From assembly GCF_037081775.1 (NCBI RefSeq), contig NZ_JBAMHQ010000001.1:1798001-1862000 (forward strand): a stretch of DNA of 64,000 nt, given 5' to 3'. The notes beneath the pieces are model-generated. The model did not search any database, was not told where the DNA came from, and was given only the letters and a program-made list of their open reading frames with translations. Below are positions 33,152 to 41,688 of this stretch, in pieces. Positions within the stretch are counted from its first letter, which is position 1. Each line of letters opens with the position of its first letter. Source of the DNA: Haladaptatus sp. ZSTT2 (GTDB lineage Archaea; Halobacteriota; Halobacteria; Halobacteriales; Halococcaceae). A program made the position numbers and the translations under genes.

Positions 33152-33443
33152 GTGGTGTCCCTCCGTTCGATTGATGCGCGCTCTGCGTCGAAAGATGAGA
33201 ACGCGCCGGTGTCGGGGTTCGCTGACCTATCACCTCGTAGAAGCCTAACTCAAATAAGCCCGCGCTCACCTGAAAGTCTGACCCACAAAACCGCTTGTCG
33301 GCAACATCGCCCGCTTTCTGCGACGCCCAAGCTGTGCTACAATCACGCGCCTGCGTGCGTTTTTCTCAGTTCTGTCTGTCACCACCGCCGGGGAACGTTG
33401 CTCGGGCCGGTGGGCTTTGGGTCGTTCGGGGGTAAGCACGGGC
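33152..33443. other. Gene-free stretch
   Basis: 292 bp between the 48-aa protein and the 33444 gene, both transcribed outward. It includes the promoters of both. A GC-rich inverted segment (CACCG...CGGTG, about 33381-33412) is the only visible structure. I see no RNA gene or repeat. Confidence 0.35.
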
Positions 33444-33770
33444 ATGACAGTCGCCGTCCACACGCTCGACGACGGGGCGTGGATAAGCGTAAACGACGCC
33501 CGCAGAGTCAGCGTGAGCGACCTCTGGTTGCTCGCCCGACACGACGTGTGCGCCTGTGAGGTGGCCGATTTCCTCGCAGAGGCGTTCGTCAGCGTCTCCG
33601 TCGCAGACGGCGACATCGCCGCGAAAATCGCGGGTCGCTGTATCCTGTGTGGCGAAGAAAGCGTCACCGATTGGGTGACCGTGGGCCGAGTCGTAGACGG
33701 GGAGTTTCACGGCGTCGTCCCTGAAAGTGTGCACATTCCTCGGCTTCGCCACCGAGAGTCGGCTCGATAA
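33444..33770 (+). CDS. Small haloarchaeal protein with paired Cys motifs
   Basis: A 108-residue protein. It has DVCACEVADFLAEAFV near residue 33 and GRCILCGEESVTDWVTVGR near residue 69: two Cys pairs that could bind one zinc. The rest is acidic with short beta strands. Family not recognised. The ATG at 33444 (MTVAVHTLDDGAW) is chosen over an upstream start with no homologous residues. It lies 88 bp before the nitrite/sulfite reductase gene on the same strand. Confidence 0.6.
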   Translation: MTVAVHTLDDGAWISVNDARRVSVSDLWLLARHDVCACEVADFLAEAFVSVSVADGDIAAKIAGRCILCGEESVTDWVTVGRVVDGEFHGVVPESVHIPRLRHRESAR

Positions 33771-33830
33771 AAGGAGCAACATTCTCCGCAATTAGGCAGA
33801 CGCGGGGATGATTGACGGCACGCTTGGGCG

Positions 33831-33853
33831 TATATGAACCTAGGACAACTAGC
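33831..33853 (+). promoter_or_regulatory. Promoter of the nitrite/sulfite reductase gene with two CTAG sites 10 bp apart
   Basis: TATATGA (33831-33837) lies about 25 bp before the ATG at 33859, so the mRNA is probably leaderless. Between box and start are two CTAG tetranucleotides at 33840-33843 (inside CCTAGG) and 33850-33853, exactly one helical turn apart. CTAG is rare in haloarchaeal DNA. A protein bound there would block initiation, so this is a candidate operator. Confidence 0.45.
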
Positions 33854-33858
33854 CAGAT

Positions 33859-35607
33859 ATGCCAACCAAAGTCGAGGGCTGGAAAGACGAGACCTACGGT
33901 CTCGAAATTCGAGACCACCTCGAACGATTCGCCGAGGAGGGCTTCGAAGCCATCCCCGAAGACGAACACGACGCCTGGTTCGAACGCTTCAAATGGTGGG
34001 GACTGTACCACCAGCGCTCCGGTCAAGAGAGCTACTTTATGATGCGCGTCGGCGTCCCGATGGGCCGGCTCACGCCAGAACAGCTTCGCGTCGTCGGAGA
34101 GATTGCACAGGACTACGCAACCGGTCCCGCCGACAACCCCGAGTGGCCTGGCGCGGTCTGTGACTGGACGACCCGTCAGTCGATTCAACTCCACTGGATT
34201 CAACTCGAAGATATCCCGGACATCTTCTCCCGACTCGAAGCAGTCGGCCTCTCGACCATCCAAGCCTGCGGTGACTCGTGGCGCAACATCGTCGGCAGCC
34301 CGGTCGCAGGCCGCGACGCAGACGAGCACGTAGACGTCTGGCCCCTCGTTCAAGAACTCAACGAGGAGTTCAAAGGCAACGAAGCCTACTCGAACCTCCC
34401 GCGCAAGTGGAAGGTGTCCGTGACCGGCGACACACGGGGAGCCGGACAGGGCGACATCAACGACCTTGCCTTCGAACCCGCGACCAAAGAAATCGACGGC
34501 GAGGAAGTCACCGGCTTCAACGTCCGCGTCGGCGGCGGCCTCGCACGCAAAGAGCCGCGCATCGCCCGCGACATCGACGTGTTCTGTCGCCCCGAGGAGA
34601 TGACCGACGTGTCGGCCGGTATCTCCGCGCTGTTTCGCGACCACGGCGACCGCGACAACCGCTTCAACGCCCGCATCAAGTTCCTCATGGACGAGTGGGG
34701 GCCAGAGAAGTTCCGCAGCGTGCTCCAAGACGACTACATCGACTACGAACTCGAAACCGCGGGCGACGACCTGCGCCACGAGTACGACTACAACGCCGGG
34801 CGAAACGACGCGCCGGGCGACTACATCGGCGTCCACGAACAGAGCGACGGCCAGTACTTCGTCGGTCTCTACGTCCTCGTTGGCCGCCAAGATGCAGCAG
34901 ACGTCATCGAACTCGCAGACCTCGCTGAGGAGTACGGCTCTGAGATGATTGGCCTCACCCAGCGCCAGAACATCATCGTTGCAGACATCGCAGAAGAAGA
35001 CCTCGACGACTTCCTCGCAGAGCCACTCTTAGAGGAGTACTCGCCAGACCCACACCCGTTCATGCGCGGGTCGATTGCGTGTACGGGAACCGAGTACTGC
35101 TCGCTCTCCATCGTGGAGACGAAAAACCGGATGGTGCGCTACGGCCGCTGGCTGCGCGACAACGTCGAGTTGCCAGAAGGGCTCACCGACTTCCACATCC
35201 ACCTCTCTGGCTGTACCGCCTCGTGCGCCCAGCCACAGATTGCGGACATCAGCCTTCGGGGCATGAAGACGCGCAAGGACGGCGACCCCGTCGAAGCGTT
35301 CGACATCGGCCTCGGCGGCGGTCTCGGTGAGAACCCGCAGTTCGCAGAATGGGTCGAGATGCGCGTCGCCGCAGACGAGGTGCCGGGCTACATCAAGAAC
35401 CTCCTGCAGGTGTACGAAGCCCAGCGCGAGGAGGGCCAGAGCTTCCGTGACTTCATCGCCGCGAAGGACGAAGACGACCTCCAAGGCCTCGCTGAACCGG
35501 AGGAAACCTCGTACGAAGACCCGTTCATGCACAACACGAAGATGACGTGGTACCCGTACGCAGAAGACGACGCAATGGACGCCTCGCCAGCGCCAGCAAA
35601 CGACTGA
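33859..35607 (+). CDS. Ferredoxin-dependent nitrite/sulfite reductase (siroheme, 4Fe-4S)
   Basis: A 582-residue enzyme with two ferredoxin-like half domains and two nitrite/sulfite reductase 4Fe-4S domains. Cluster and siroheme ligands: CTGTEYC (near residue 412) and CTASC about 40 residues later. Substrate-contact Arg residues are in DWTTRQSIQLHW and NVRVGGGLARKEPR. The CTGxxxC form and IVETK resemble assimilatory nitrite reductases (NasD/NirA) more than sulfite reductases, but this is not decisive. Catalyses six-electron reduction to ammonia or sulfide. Overlaps the DUF6360 gene by ATGA/TGATG; no nitrate reductase gene lies in the window. Confidence 0.9.
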   Translation: MPTKVEGWKDETYGLEIRDHLERFAEEGFEAIPEDEHDAWFERFKWWGLYHQRSGQESYFMMRVGVPMGRLTPEQLRVVGEIAQDYATGPADNPEWPGAVCDWTTRQSIQLHWIQLEDIPDIFSRLEAVGLSTIQACGDSWRNIVGSPVAGRDADEHVDVWPLVQELNEEFKGNEAYSNLPRKWKVSVTGDTRGAGQGDINDLAFEPATKEIDGEEVTGFNVRVGGGLARKEPRIARDIDVFCRPEEMTDVSAGISALFRDHGDRDNRFNARIKFLMDEWGPEKFRSVLQDDYIDYELETAGDDLRHEYDYNAGRNDAPGDYIGVHEQSDGQYFVGLYVLVGRQDAADVIELADLAEEYGSEMIGLTQRQNIIVADIAEEDLDDFLAEPLLEEYSPDPHPFMRGSIACTGTEYCSLSIVETKNRMVRYGRWLRDNVELPEGLTDFHIHLSGCTASCAQPQIADISLRGMKTRKDGDPVEAFDIGLGGGLGENPQFAEWVEMRVAADEVPGYIKNLLQVYEAQREEGQSFRDFIAAKDEDDLQGLAEPEETSYEDPFMHNTKMTWYPYAEDDAMDASPAPAND

Positions 35608-35882
35608 TGGCAGACCGACTCATGACGGTCAACGCGTACACCACGCTTGACCTCGTAGACGGCGAGGCGAAAGGCCACGGCTTCACCGAGGAAGCATTTG
35701 CGACACTCAACGTCACTTCGCCGAGAAAAAATCCAGACCACGTCTCACTCCAACTCGAACTCGACCCGACGGAACTCGACACCCTCGCGCCGCACGCCGA
35801 TTCGGTGCGACTGTCGCCAGAGCAGGCTCGCAAACTCGCCGCAGACCTCGAAAAACACGCGGAGAACGTCGAACAGGCCTAG
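35607..35882 (+). CDS. DUF6360 family protein
   Basis: A 91-residue protein: ADRLMTVNAYTTLDLVDGEAKGHGFTEEAFATLNVTSPR... and a helical C-terminus (LSPEQARKLAADLEKHAENVE). It matches DUF6360 as I recall it; function unknown. Its ATG overlaps the reductase stop (TGATG), so it is translated with the reductase. A Met five codons later (35622) is an alternative start. Its stop TAG and that of the convergent gene share the palindrome CTAG at 35879-35882. Confidence 0.8.
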   Translation: MADRLMTVNAYTTLDLVDGEAKGHGFTEEAFATLNVTSPRKNPDHVSLQLELDPTELDTLAPHADSVRLSPEQARKLAADLEKHAENVEQA

Positions 35883-36268
35883 GCTCTCGGGTTCGCGTTT
35901 GCCCGCCAGTATGACTGTAACTCGCGCTCGCTGACGTGGTCTACCCCACCAGCGAGTTCTCGACACACCCGCTGCTCGAACCCATCTGCGTCCGCGAGAA
36001 AGCCCCGCTTGAACTCCTCTACGAGTTCGTACGTCCATTTGTCGCCAACCACGCCCGCAGGGAGCTGGTGGTCGCGCAGCTCATCTGCGAACTCGGTGTA
36101 GCCCGTCTCCCGAAGGACGCGCTCTGCGGTGGCAAACCGATCCATCGCGTGGCCGATTCCGTGGTGAAATTCGAGAAACTTTCCGTAGGCACGATACAGG
36201 TCTTCGATACCGAGTTGGAGTTCGTGTAAGGCTGCCTTCTCCGCTGGACCGAGGTCGTGTTGGGCCAT
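35879..36268 (-). CDS. Hypothetical helical protein
   Basis: A 129-residue, largely helical protein (AQHDLGPAEKAALHELQLGIEDLYRAYGKFLEFHHGIGHAMDRF...). His residues cluster in FHHGIGHAMD, but no metal-site family is recognised. The ATG at 36268 is chosen; another in-frame ATG at 36277 adds three residues. It overlaps the DUF6360 gene by 4 bp at the stops. Conserved-looking, function unknown. Confidence 0.65.
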   Translation of the reverse strand: MAQHDLGPAEKAALHELQLGIEDLYRAYGKFLEFHHGIGHAMDRFATAERVLRETGYTEFADELRDHQLPAGVVGDKWTYELVEEFKRGFLADADGFEQRVCRELAGGVDHVSERELQSYWRANANPRA

Positions 36269-36308
36269 GCTAAACATACGGTCGCACGGGAGAAAAAGGA
36301 TTTCTCGG

Positions 36309-37154
36309 TTACGCGTCGAGGCGCGCCACTTCGTCGGCAGCAAGGGTGATGCCGGAGGCGGCGACGTTCTCTTCTAAATGCGTCAGACTGGAGGTGCCCG
36401 GAATCGGGAGCATGACCGGCGAGTGCTGCAGCAACCACGCGAGGGCAATCTGATAGCGCGTGGCGCTGTGGGTCGCGGCGATCTCGTCGAGCATCTCGCC
36501 CGTCTTGCCGAGGTCGCCCGCGCCGAGCGGGAACCACGGGATGAAGCCGATGTCTTCGTCCTCGCACACCGAGAGAACGTCCTCTGATTCGCGCTCTTTG
36601 ATGGAGTATCGGTTCTGGACCGTGGCGATGTCTACCAGCTCGCGGGCGGTCTCTAACTGCTCTACGCTCACGTTGCTGAGCCCGACGTGGCGAATCACGC
36701 CCTCGTCTTTGAGTTCTGCGAGTGTTTCCACCGAGTCTTCGAACGGCGTGTCCGGGTCGGGGCGGTGGAACTGATAGAGGTCAATCGCGTCGAGACCGAG
36801 GCGGTCGAGGCTGGCAAGGTGGGCGTTCCTGAGGTAGTCGGGGTTGCCACACGGTTTCCAGTCGGTCTCTCGGTTGCGAAGCAGACCGCCTTTCGTCGCA
36901 ATCACGAGATCGTCCGCGTAGGGCGTGAGTGCCTCACGGATGAGTCGCTCACTGGTTCCCGGGCCGTAGGAGTCTGCGGTGTCGATGAAGTTGACGCCCA
37001 GTTCGACTGCGGTTTGGAGTACTTCCTTTGCGTTCGCGACGTCGTTTGGCTCACCGATGATGCCGTCGCCGGTGATGCGCATCGCGCCGAAGCCGAGCCG
37101 GTTGACGGTAAGCTCGCCACCGATGTCGAAGGTGTCGCTTTGATTGGAGACCAT
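36309..37154 (-). CDS. Aldo/keto reductase
   Basis: A 281-residue TIM-barrel AKR. Catalytic tetrad: Asp and Tyr in FIDTADSYGPG, Lys in VIATKGG, His in YQFHRPDPDT. The C-terminal cofactor site (LPIPGTSSLTHLEENVAA) is the NADPH-binding AKR pattern. It reduces or oxidises an unknown carbonyl. The ATG at 37154 (MVSNQSDTFDIGG) matches the family. Divergent from the NhaC-type gene across 205 bp of AT-rich DNA. Confidence 0.92.
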   Translation of the reverse strand: MVSNQSDTFDIGGELTVNRLGFGAMRITGDGIIGEPNDVANAKEVLQTAVELGVNFIDTADSYGPGTSERLIREALTPYADDLVIATKGGLLRNRETDWKPCGNPDYLRNAHLASLDRLGLDAIDLYQFHRPDPDTPFEDSVETLAELKDEGVIRHVGLSNVSVEQLETARELVDIATVQNRYSIKERESEDVLSVCEDEDIGFIPWFPLGAGDLGKTGEMLDEIAATHSATRYQIALAWLLQHSPVMLPIPGTSSLTHLEENVAASGITLAADEVARLDA

Positions 37155-37293
37155 CGCCGTACCTTCGGATGCCACACAGAAAGGGGTTCGTCTGGCGGCA
37201 TCGAGAGCCCGACGGCTCTTGAAACTGAACAGTTGCTCGCCCTCTCCGAGCAGTATCGGCTGACCGTCCACTGCTGTCCAGCACGTGGTAAAT

Positions 37294-37337
37294 ATTGGCA
37301 CTAATTAGTTAAAAAATTGGCAAAAATATTTTATTGC
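37294..37337 (+). promoter_or_regulatory. AT-rich promoter/operator of the NhaC-type antiporter gene
   Basis: Two copies of ATTGGCA (37294-37300 and 37316-37322) are 22 bp apart, about two helical turns, and flank a 10-bp palindrome ACTAATTAGT (37300-37309). The second copy abuts the TATA-like atattttatt (about 37326-37335), roughly 30 bp before the ATG at 37360. The block stands out as AT-rich in GC-rich surroundings. A regulator bound at both sites would cover the BRE. Confidence 0.45.
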
Positions 37338-37359
37338 ATGATATGTGAAGGCATAGAAC

Positions 37360-38964
37360 ATGGCTCCACACTTCGGGATACTATCCCTCGCACCACCGCT
37401 TCTCGCCATTGCGCTGGCGATTATCACCCGACGGGCGATGCTTTCGCTGTTCGTCGGCGTGTGGATTGGTGCGGTCATTTACGCTGGAAACATCGGTGTC
37501 GCCCAAACGTTCGAGTGGATTGTAAACGCAATCGGAGCGAGTACGTTTAACGCAACGATTCTCGTGTTCGTGATGTTACTCGGGGCGGGTATCGCGCTCA
37601 TCTGGAAGCTAGGGGGCGCACACGCCATCACCAAATTCGCAACGCGCCGTATCAACTCTCACCGAAAAATCGGCATCTCGACCTGGCTGCTCGGCATTCT
37701 CTGGTGCTTCGACGACTACGCCAACAACGCCATCGTCGGCAGTTCGATGAAGAACCTCGCAGACGAACTCAAGATGTCGCGCGAAAAACTCGCCTACATC
37801 CTCGACTCGACTGCCGCACCCGTGGCGACAATCGGGATCTCGAGCTGGGTCGCCTTCGAAATCGGCCTCATCGAAACCCAGTATCAAGAACTCGGCATTG
37901 CAGACCAGACGCCGTCTGCCGCAGCAACGTTCATCCAGAGCATTCCGTACAACATGTACTCCATTCTCGCGGTGGTGATGGTCGGCATCATCGTCATCTC
38001 GGGGCGGGACTTCGGTGAGATGCTCACCGCCGAAAATCGGGCGGTGAAAACGGGCAACGTCATCCGCGAGGACGCAAATGCGCTGCAGAACATCAAAGAA
38101 GAGTTGGGCGAACCGGTCACCGAGGACGCCCCGCTTCGCGTGTTCGCACTGCCGGTGTTCGCCCTCGTTGCGACCGTCATCGGCGGTGCGGTGATGATGG
38201 GATATGCACCCGACCGAACGTTCATCGAGATGGTCAACAACACCGCCGTTGCGACCGCGCTTGTCTGGGGGTCGTTCGCCATGGTTTCGACCGCCATCCT
38301 CCTCGCACTCAGCGAAGGGCTCATGTCTATCTCCGAGTCGATGGAGACCGTCTTAGACGGCTTCGGGACGATGCTCCCTGCGATAAGCATTCTCGTACTC
38401 GCGTGGTCGATTGGCTCCGTTGCCTCTGCGCTCGGCACCGGCGCGTACGTCACCCAGTACGCAACCGGCGTCGTCTCACCGTTGATGGTTCCCGTCGTCG
38501 TGTTCTTCACCTCGGCGTTCATCGCCTTCGCCATCGGTACCTCGTGGGGGACGATGTCGATTATGACGCCAATCGTGATTCCACTCGCGTGGTCGATTGG
38601 CAGTAACGACCCACATTTCCTCGCCGTCGCCGTCGGTGCGATGTTCAGCGGTGCGGTGTTCGGTGACAACTGCTCGCCCATCTCTGACACCACCGTCCTC
38701 GCCTCGACGTTCGCGGGGTCAGACCACATCGACCACGTCCGCACGCAGATGTACTACGCGTTTACGGTGCTCATCGCCACGGGCGTGATTTACGTCCTGT
38801 ACGGCATCACGAACCTCAGCCCGCTCATCTTGCTCCCACTCGGCGTCGTGACGCTGGTGGTGCTGGTGTACGGCTTCTCCGAACTCGATGCCCGGCGCAA
38901 GGACATCTCCGCGAAGCCCGGTGCTTCAAGTGGTTTGCGAACCGGACTGACGAGCGACGACTGA
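37360..38964 (+). CDS. NhaC family Na+/H+ antiporter-like transporter
   Basis: A 534-residue protein with about twelve helices. Family motifs include LGILWCFDDYANNAIVGSSMKNL, FAIGTSWGTMSIMTPIVIPLAW and GAVFGDNCSPISDTTVLAS, which hold the ion-site Asp/Asn/Ser residues. NhaC relatives exchange Na+ for H+ or for organic ions such as malate or amino acids. It stands just upstream of the Lrp regulator and ABC operon, so it may serve the same catabolic region, but it has its own promoter. Confidence 0.88.
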   Translation: MAPHFGILSLAPPLLAIALAIITRRAMLSLFVGVWIGAVIYAGNIGVAQTFEWIVNAIGASTFNATILVFVMLLGAGIALIWKLGGAHAITKFATRRINSHRKIGISTWLLGILWCFDDYANNAIVGSSMKNLADELKMSREKLAYILDSTAAPVATIGISSWVAFEIGLIETQYQELGIADQTPSAAATFIQSIPYNMYSILAVVMVGIIVISGRDFGEMLTAENRAVKTGNVIREDANALQNIKEELGEPVTEDAPLRVFALPVFALVATVIGGAVMMGYAPDRTFIEMVNNTAVATALVWGSFAMVSTAILLALSEGLMSISESMETVLDGFGTMLPAISILVLAWSIGSVASALGTGAYVTQYATGVVSPLMVPVVVFFTSAFIAFAIGTSWGTMSIMTPIVIPLAWSIGSNDPHFLAVAVGAMFSGAVFGDNCSPISDTTVLASTFAGSDHIDHVRTQMYYAFTVLIATGVIYVLYGITNLSPLILLPLGVVTLVVLVYGFSELDARRKDISAKPGASSGLRTGLTSDD

Positions 38965-39075
38965 CCCACCCCGACCGCCGCGATTTTTCCGCAGTTTTTG
39001 CGTCTCATCCGCCACTTCTCGGAACGCCAATTTTACTGACATTAATCGCGAGGGCTAAACACAGAACAATCATTA

Positions 39076-39087
39076 CGGAATGTTCCG
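39076..39087 (+). promoter_or_regulatory. Palindrome CGGAA-TG-TTCCG before the Lrp gene
   Basis: A perfect 5+2+5 inverted repeat centred 16 bp upstream of the regulator's ATG (39098), in the region where RNA polymerase starts. Lrp/AsnC proteins often repress their own gene through short dyads at this position. No second exact copy is visible in the neighbouring promoters. Confidence 0.4.
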
Positions 39088-39097
39088 AACGTAGTCT

Positions 39098-39592
39098 ATG
39101 GACGAGAAGGATATTCGGATTCTCAAAGCAATCGGGACGCTCGGCTCTGGCAGTCCAGACAGGATTACAGACGAGACGGGAATCCCGAAATCGACCGTTC
39201 ACTATCGGCTCAAAAAACTCCAAGAAGACGGAATCATCGAGAACGAAGTGTTCGACATCAACTTCAAGAAAGCAGGCCTTGGCTTGACCCTCATCACCGA
39301 GGTGTGGGCGGAGTACGATTCCGGGTATCACAAGACCGTAGGCGAGAAGTTGGGGGCCATAAACGGGGTCAATCAGGTCTATTTCACGCTTGGCGACACG
39401 GACTTCATTCTCGTCTCACACCTTATGTCGCGTGAGATGGTCGAAGAGCTCATCGAAGCCTTCGAGGACGTAGACGAAATCGACAGAACGAGTTCGACGT
39501 TCGTCATCACGACGCTGAAAAACGAGCCAAACCCGTTCAACGACTACGATATCGAGAAACTGATGACGAAACTCTTACCGGAGATGGACTGA
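39098..39592 (+). CDS. Lrp/AsnC family transcription regulator
   Basis: A 164-residue regulator. An N-terminal winged helix (about residues 1-60; MDEKDIRILKAIGTLGSGSPDRITDETGIPKSTVHYRLKKL) is followed by a ligand-binding RAM/AsnC domain (about 65-145, with YFTLGDTDFILVSHL). Such proteins sense amino acids or related metabolites. It lies directly upstream of the LIV importer and catabolic operon (189-bp gap), which makes it the likely local regulator; the ligand is unknown. Confidence 0.9.
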   Translation: MDEKDIRILKAIGTLGSGSPDRITDETGIPKSTVHYRLKKLQEDGIIENEVFDINFKKAGLGLTLITEVWAEYDSGYHKTVGEKLGAINGVNQVYFTLGDTDFILVSHLMSREMVEELIEAFEDVDEIDRTSSTFVITTLKNEPNPFNDYDIEKLMTKLLPEMD

Positions 39593-39674
39593 CACTCGAC
39601 GAGCCGGTTCAGAGTAGCGTCGTTTAGCGAACACTGCGGTCTGCTTGTTGCTGAGCGCGTCCCAGTGGCGCAAT

Positions 39675-39760
39675 TGCTGGTCATCTTGAAACCAACAAGC
39701 GCACGCCAGCACGGAGTTTTATTCTTTGTTAGGAGTGAACACAAAACAAGGTTTTTATCC
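39675..39760 (+). promoter_or_regulatory. Promoter and inverted repeat upstream of livH
   Basis: TTTTTATCC (39752-39760) sits 26 bp before the livH ATG at 39782, giving a leaderless transcript. Upstream, TGCTGG (39675-39680) and CCAGCA (39706-39711) form a 6-bp inverted repeat with a 25-bp spacer, a possible regulator site. The T-rich attctttg (39721-39728) lies between. Confidence 0.45.
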
Positions 39761-39781
39761 TTCTTCTGCAAAGGGCGTAAT

Positions 39782-40660
39782 ATGGTCGACCTACTCTTGG
39801 TCATCCAACAAATTTTTAACGGGATTTTGTTTGGTGGCCAACTTGCATTGGTGGCGGTTGGACTCACACTCATTTGGGGTGTGACTCGTATCCTCAACTT
39901 CGCCCACGGTGCAATGTTTATGATGGGTGGTTACGCCGGCTTTCTCACCTTCGAGCTAACGGGCAACGCGTTGTTGGCGCTTCCGGGCGCGGTTCTCGTC
40001 GTGTTCGTCCTCGGCATGGTGACGGAGTTTGGGGTAGTCCGCCGCCTTCGGGACAGAGATAACGCTGAATTCGCCGCCATCATCGGGACGTTCGGATTGG
40101 CAGTAGTTCTAGAAAACGTCGTTCGAGCCTCCGCGCTTGGTTCCACCCGACGAACGCTTCCCACCATCGTGCCGGGCGTGTGGGAAGTCGGGCCGTTTTT
40201 CTTCGTGGCAGAACAGGTGTATCTGTTCATCGTCGCGCTCGCCGCACTCGGCGTGCTCTTTGCGGTTATCAAATATACGCGCCTTGGCATGGCGATGCGC
40301 GCGGTTGCCCAAGACCAGAACACGGCAAAGCTCATGGGCGTTCGCTCTGATCGCATCTACGCCATCACCTTCGGCATCAGTGCGGCGCTTGCCGGACTCG
40401 CGGGCGCGTTGCTCGCCCCGATTTTCAACATCTACCCCTCTGTGGGCTGGCAACCGTTCTTGCTCGCGTTCATCGTGGTTATCATCGGCGGCCTCGGAAG
40501 CGTCCGTGGCACGCTGATTGCGGCGTTGCTCATCGGCGTCCTCCGCAGTGTGAGCCTCACGTTCACGTCGAGCCAGCAGACTTCGATGTTGCTCTTTCTC
40601 GCGATGATTGTGATTCTGATTGTGAAGCCAACCGGCATCGGAGGCGTGATCGACGGATGA
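39782..40660 (+). CDS. livH: LIV-type ABC transporter permease (LivH)
   Basis: A 292-residue inner-membrane permease of the branched-chain amino acid/amide/urea class with about eight helices. It has NFAHGAMFMMGGY near residue 40 and the C-terminal coupling region (YPSVGWQPFLLAFIVVIIGGLGS). First gene of a seven-gene operon (livH, livM, livG, livF, FAD oxidase, hyuA, hyuB) with gaps of 2 nt or overlaps. Substrate specificity comes from the binding protein at 48871-50226. Confidence 0.93.
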   Translation: MVDLLLVIQQIFNGILFGGQLALVAVGLTLIWGVTRILNFAHGAMFMMGGYAGFLTFELTGNALLALPGAVLVVFVLGMVTEFGVVRRLRDRDNAEFAAIIGTFGLAVVLENVVRASALGSTRRTLPTIVPGVWEVGPFFFVAEQVYLFIVALAALGVLFAVIKYTRLGMAMRAVAQDQNTAKLMGVRSDRIYAITFGISAALAGLAGALLAPIFNIYPSVGWQPFLLAFIVVIIGGLGSVRGTLIAALLIGVLRSVSLTFTSSQQTSMLLFLAMIVILIVKPTGIGGVIDG

Positions 40661-41688
40661 GCCTCGCAGAGTCGCTTCGCCTGACGCTTTCACGGACGCA
40701 AACCCGACTCAGCGAAGACCTTCTCGGGCCGAAAGGCGTTATCTTCGCACTCGGCGTTCTGTTCGCGCTCGGCGCGCCGTTCTTCCTCCGCCAGTTCCAT
40801 TTGAGTGTAACGCTCCAGATTCTCATCTTCATCCTCGCAGTTTCCAGTTGGAACCTGCTTGCTGGCTACTTCGGCATGTTCAGTTTCACGCACGCGGCGC
40901 TCTACGGCGTCGGCGCGTACGCAACGGTCATCTGCGCTGCTGAGTTCGGCATTCCACCGGTGCTGGCGCTCGTCATCGGCGGGCTGCTTGCGGGGCTGTT
41001 TAGCCTCCCGATTACGATTCCGTCGCTCCGACTCAGCGGGTCGTATCTCGCGATGGTGACGCTCGCATTCGCCGAAATCATTCACCTTGCGGTCATCACG
41101 TTCCGCGACGTGACCAACGGGCCAACGGGCTACACCGGCTTCGCACCGATGTTCGGCGGCGACCGGATTGTCTTCTATTACTTCGTGTTGGTGCTCGTCC
41201 TCGCACTGCTTCTCGTGCAGTACGCCCTGCTCGTCTCTCGATTCGGACTGATTGCACGGGCGATTCGTGAGGCAGAGGATGCCGCACAGATGCTCGGCAA
41301 CGACACCTACCGCCACAAGCTCGTCGGCTTCTTCATCGGCTCGTCGCTCGCCGGTGTCGCCGGGGGCCTGCAGGCGTACAACATCCTCATCATCTCCCCG
41401 CCGATGCTCGAACTCAACCAGATGATTCAGTTCATGGCAATGAGCATCATCGGCGGGCTCGGGACGTTCAGCGGCGCAATCGTCGGCGTCATCGCCGTCG
41501 TCGGTGTCGCGGAGTTGCTCCGTGGCGTTATCGAACAGCGCCTGCTCATCTGGGGGCTGTTGTTGATGTTGGTTATCCTGTTTTTCCCCAGCGGACTCGC
41601 GGGCAGCGCCACGCAACGCGATATCCTCAAACAGCAGTTCGACGGATTCACTGACCGCTTTAGCGACACGGAGGAGCGTGACAAATGA
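40657..41688 (+). CDS. livM: LIV-type ABC transporter permease (LivM)
   Basis: A 343-residue second permease. Signature LLAGYFGMFSFTHAALYGVGAY near residue 70 and the coupling segment (QMIQFMAMSIIGGLGTFSGAIVG). It pairs with LivH to form the channel. Overlaps livH and livG by 4 nt each (ATGA). A basic cytoplasmic N-terminus of about 25 residues precedes helix 1. Confidence 0.93.
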   Translation: MSLAESLRLTLSRTQTRLSEDLLGPKGVIFALGVLFALGAPFFLRQFHLSVTLQILIFILAVSSWNLLAGYFGMFSFTHAALYGVGAYATVICAAEFGIPPVLALVIGGLLAGLFSLPITIPSLRLSGSYLAMVTLAFAEIIHLAVITFRDVTNGPTGYTGFAPMFGGDRIVFYYFVLVLVLALLLVQYALLVSRFGLIARAIREAEDAAQMLGNDTYRHKLVGFFIGSSLAGVAGGLQAYNILIISPPMLELNQMIQFMAMSIIGGLGTFSGAIVGVIAVVGVAELLRGVIEQRLLIWGLLLMLVILFFPSGLAGSATQRDILKQQFDGFTDRFSDTEERDK

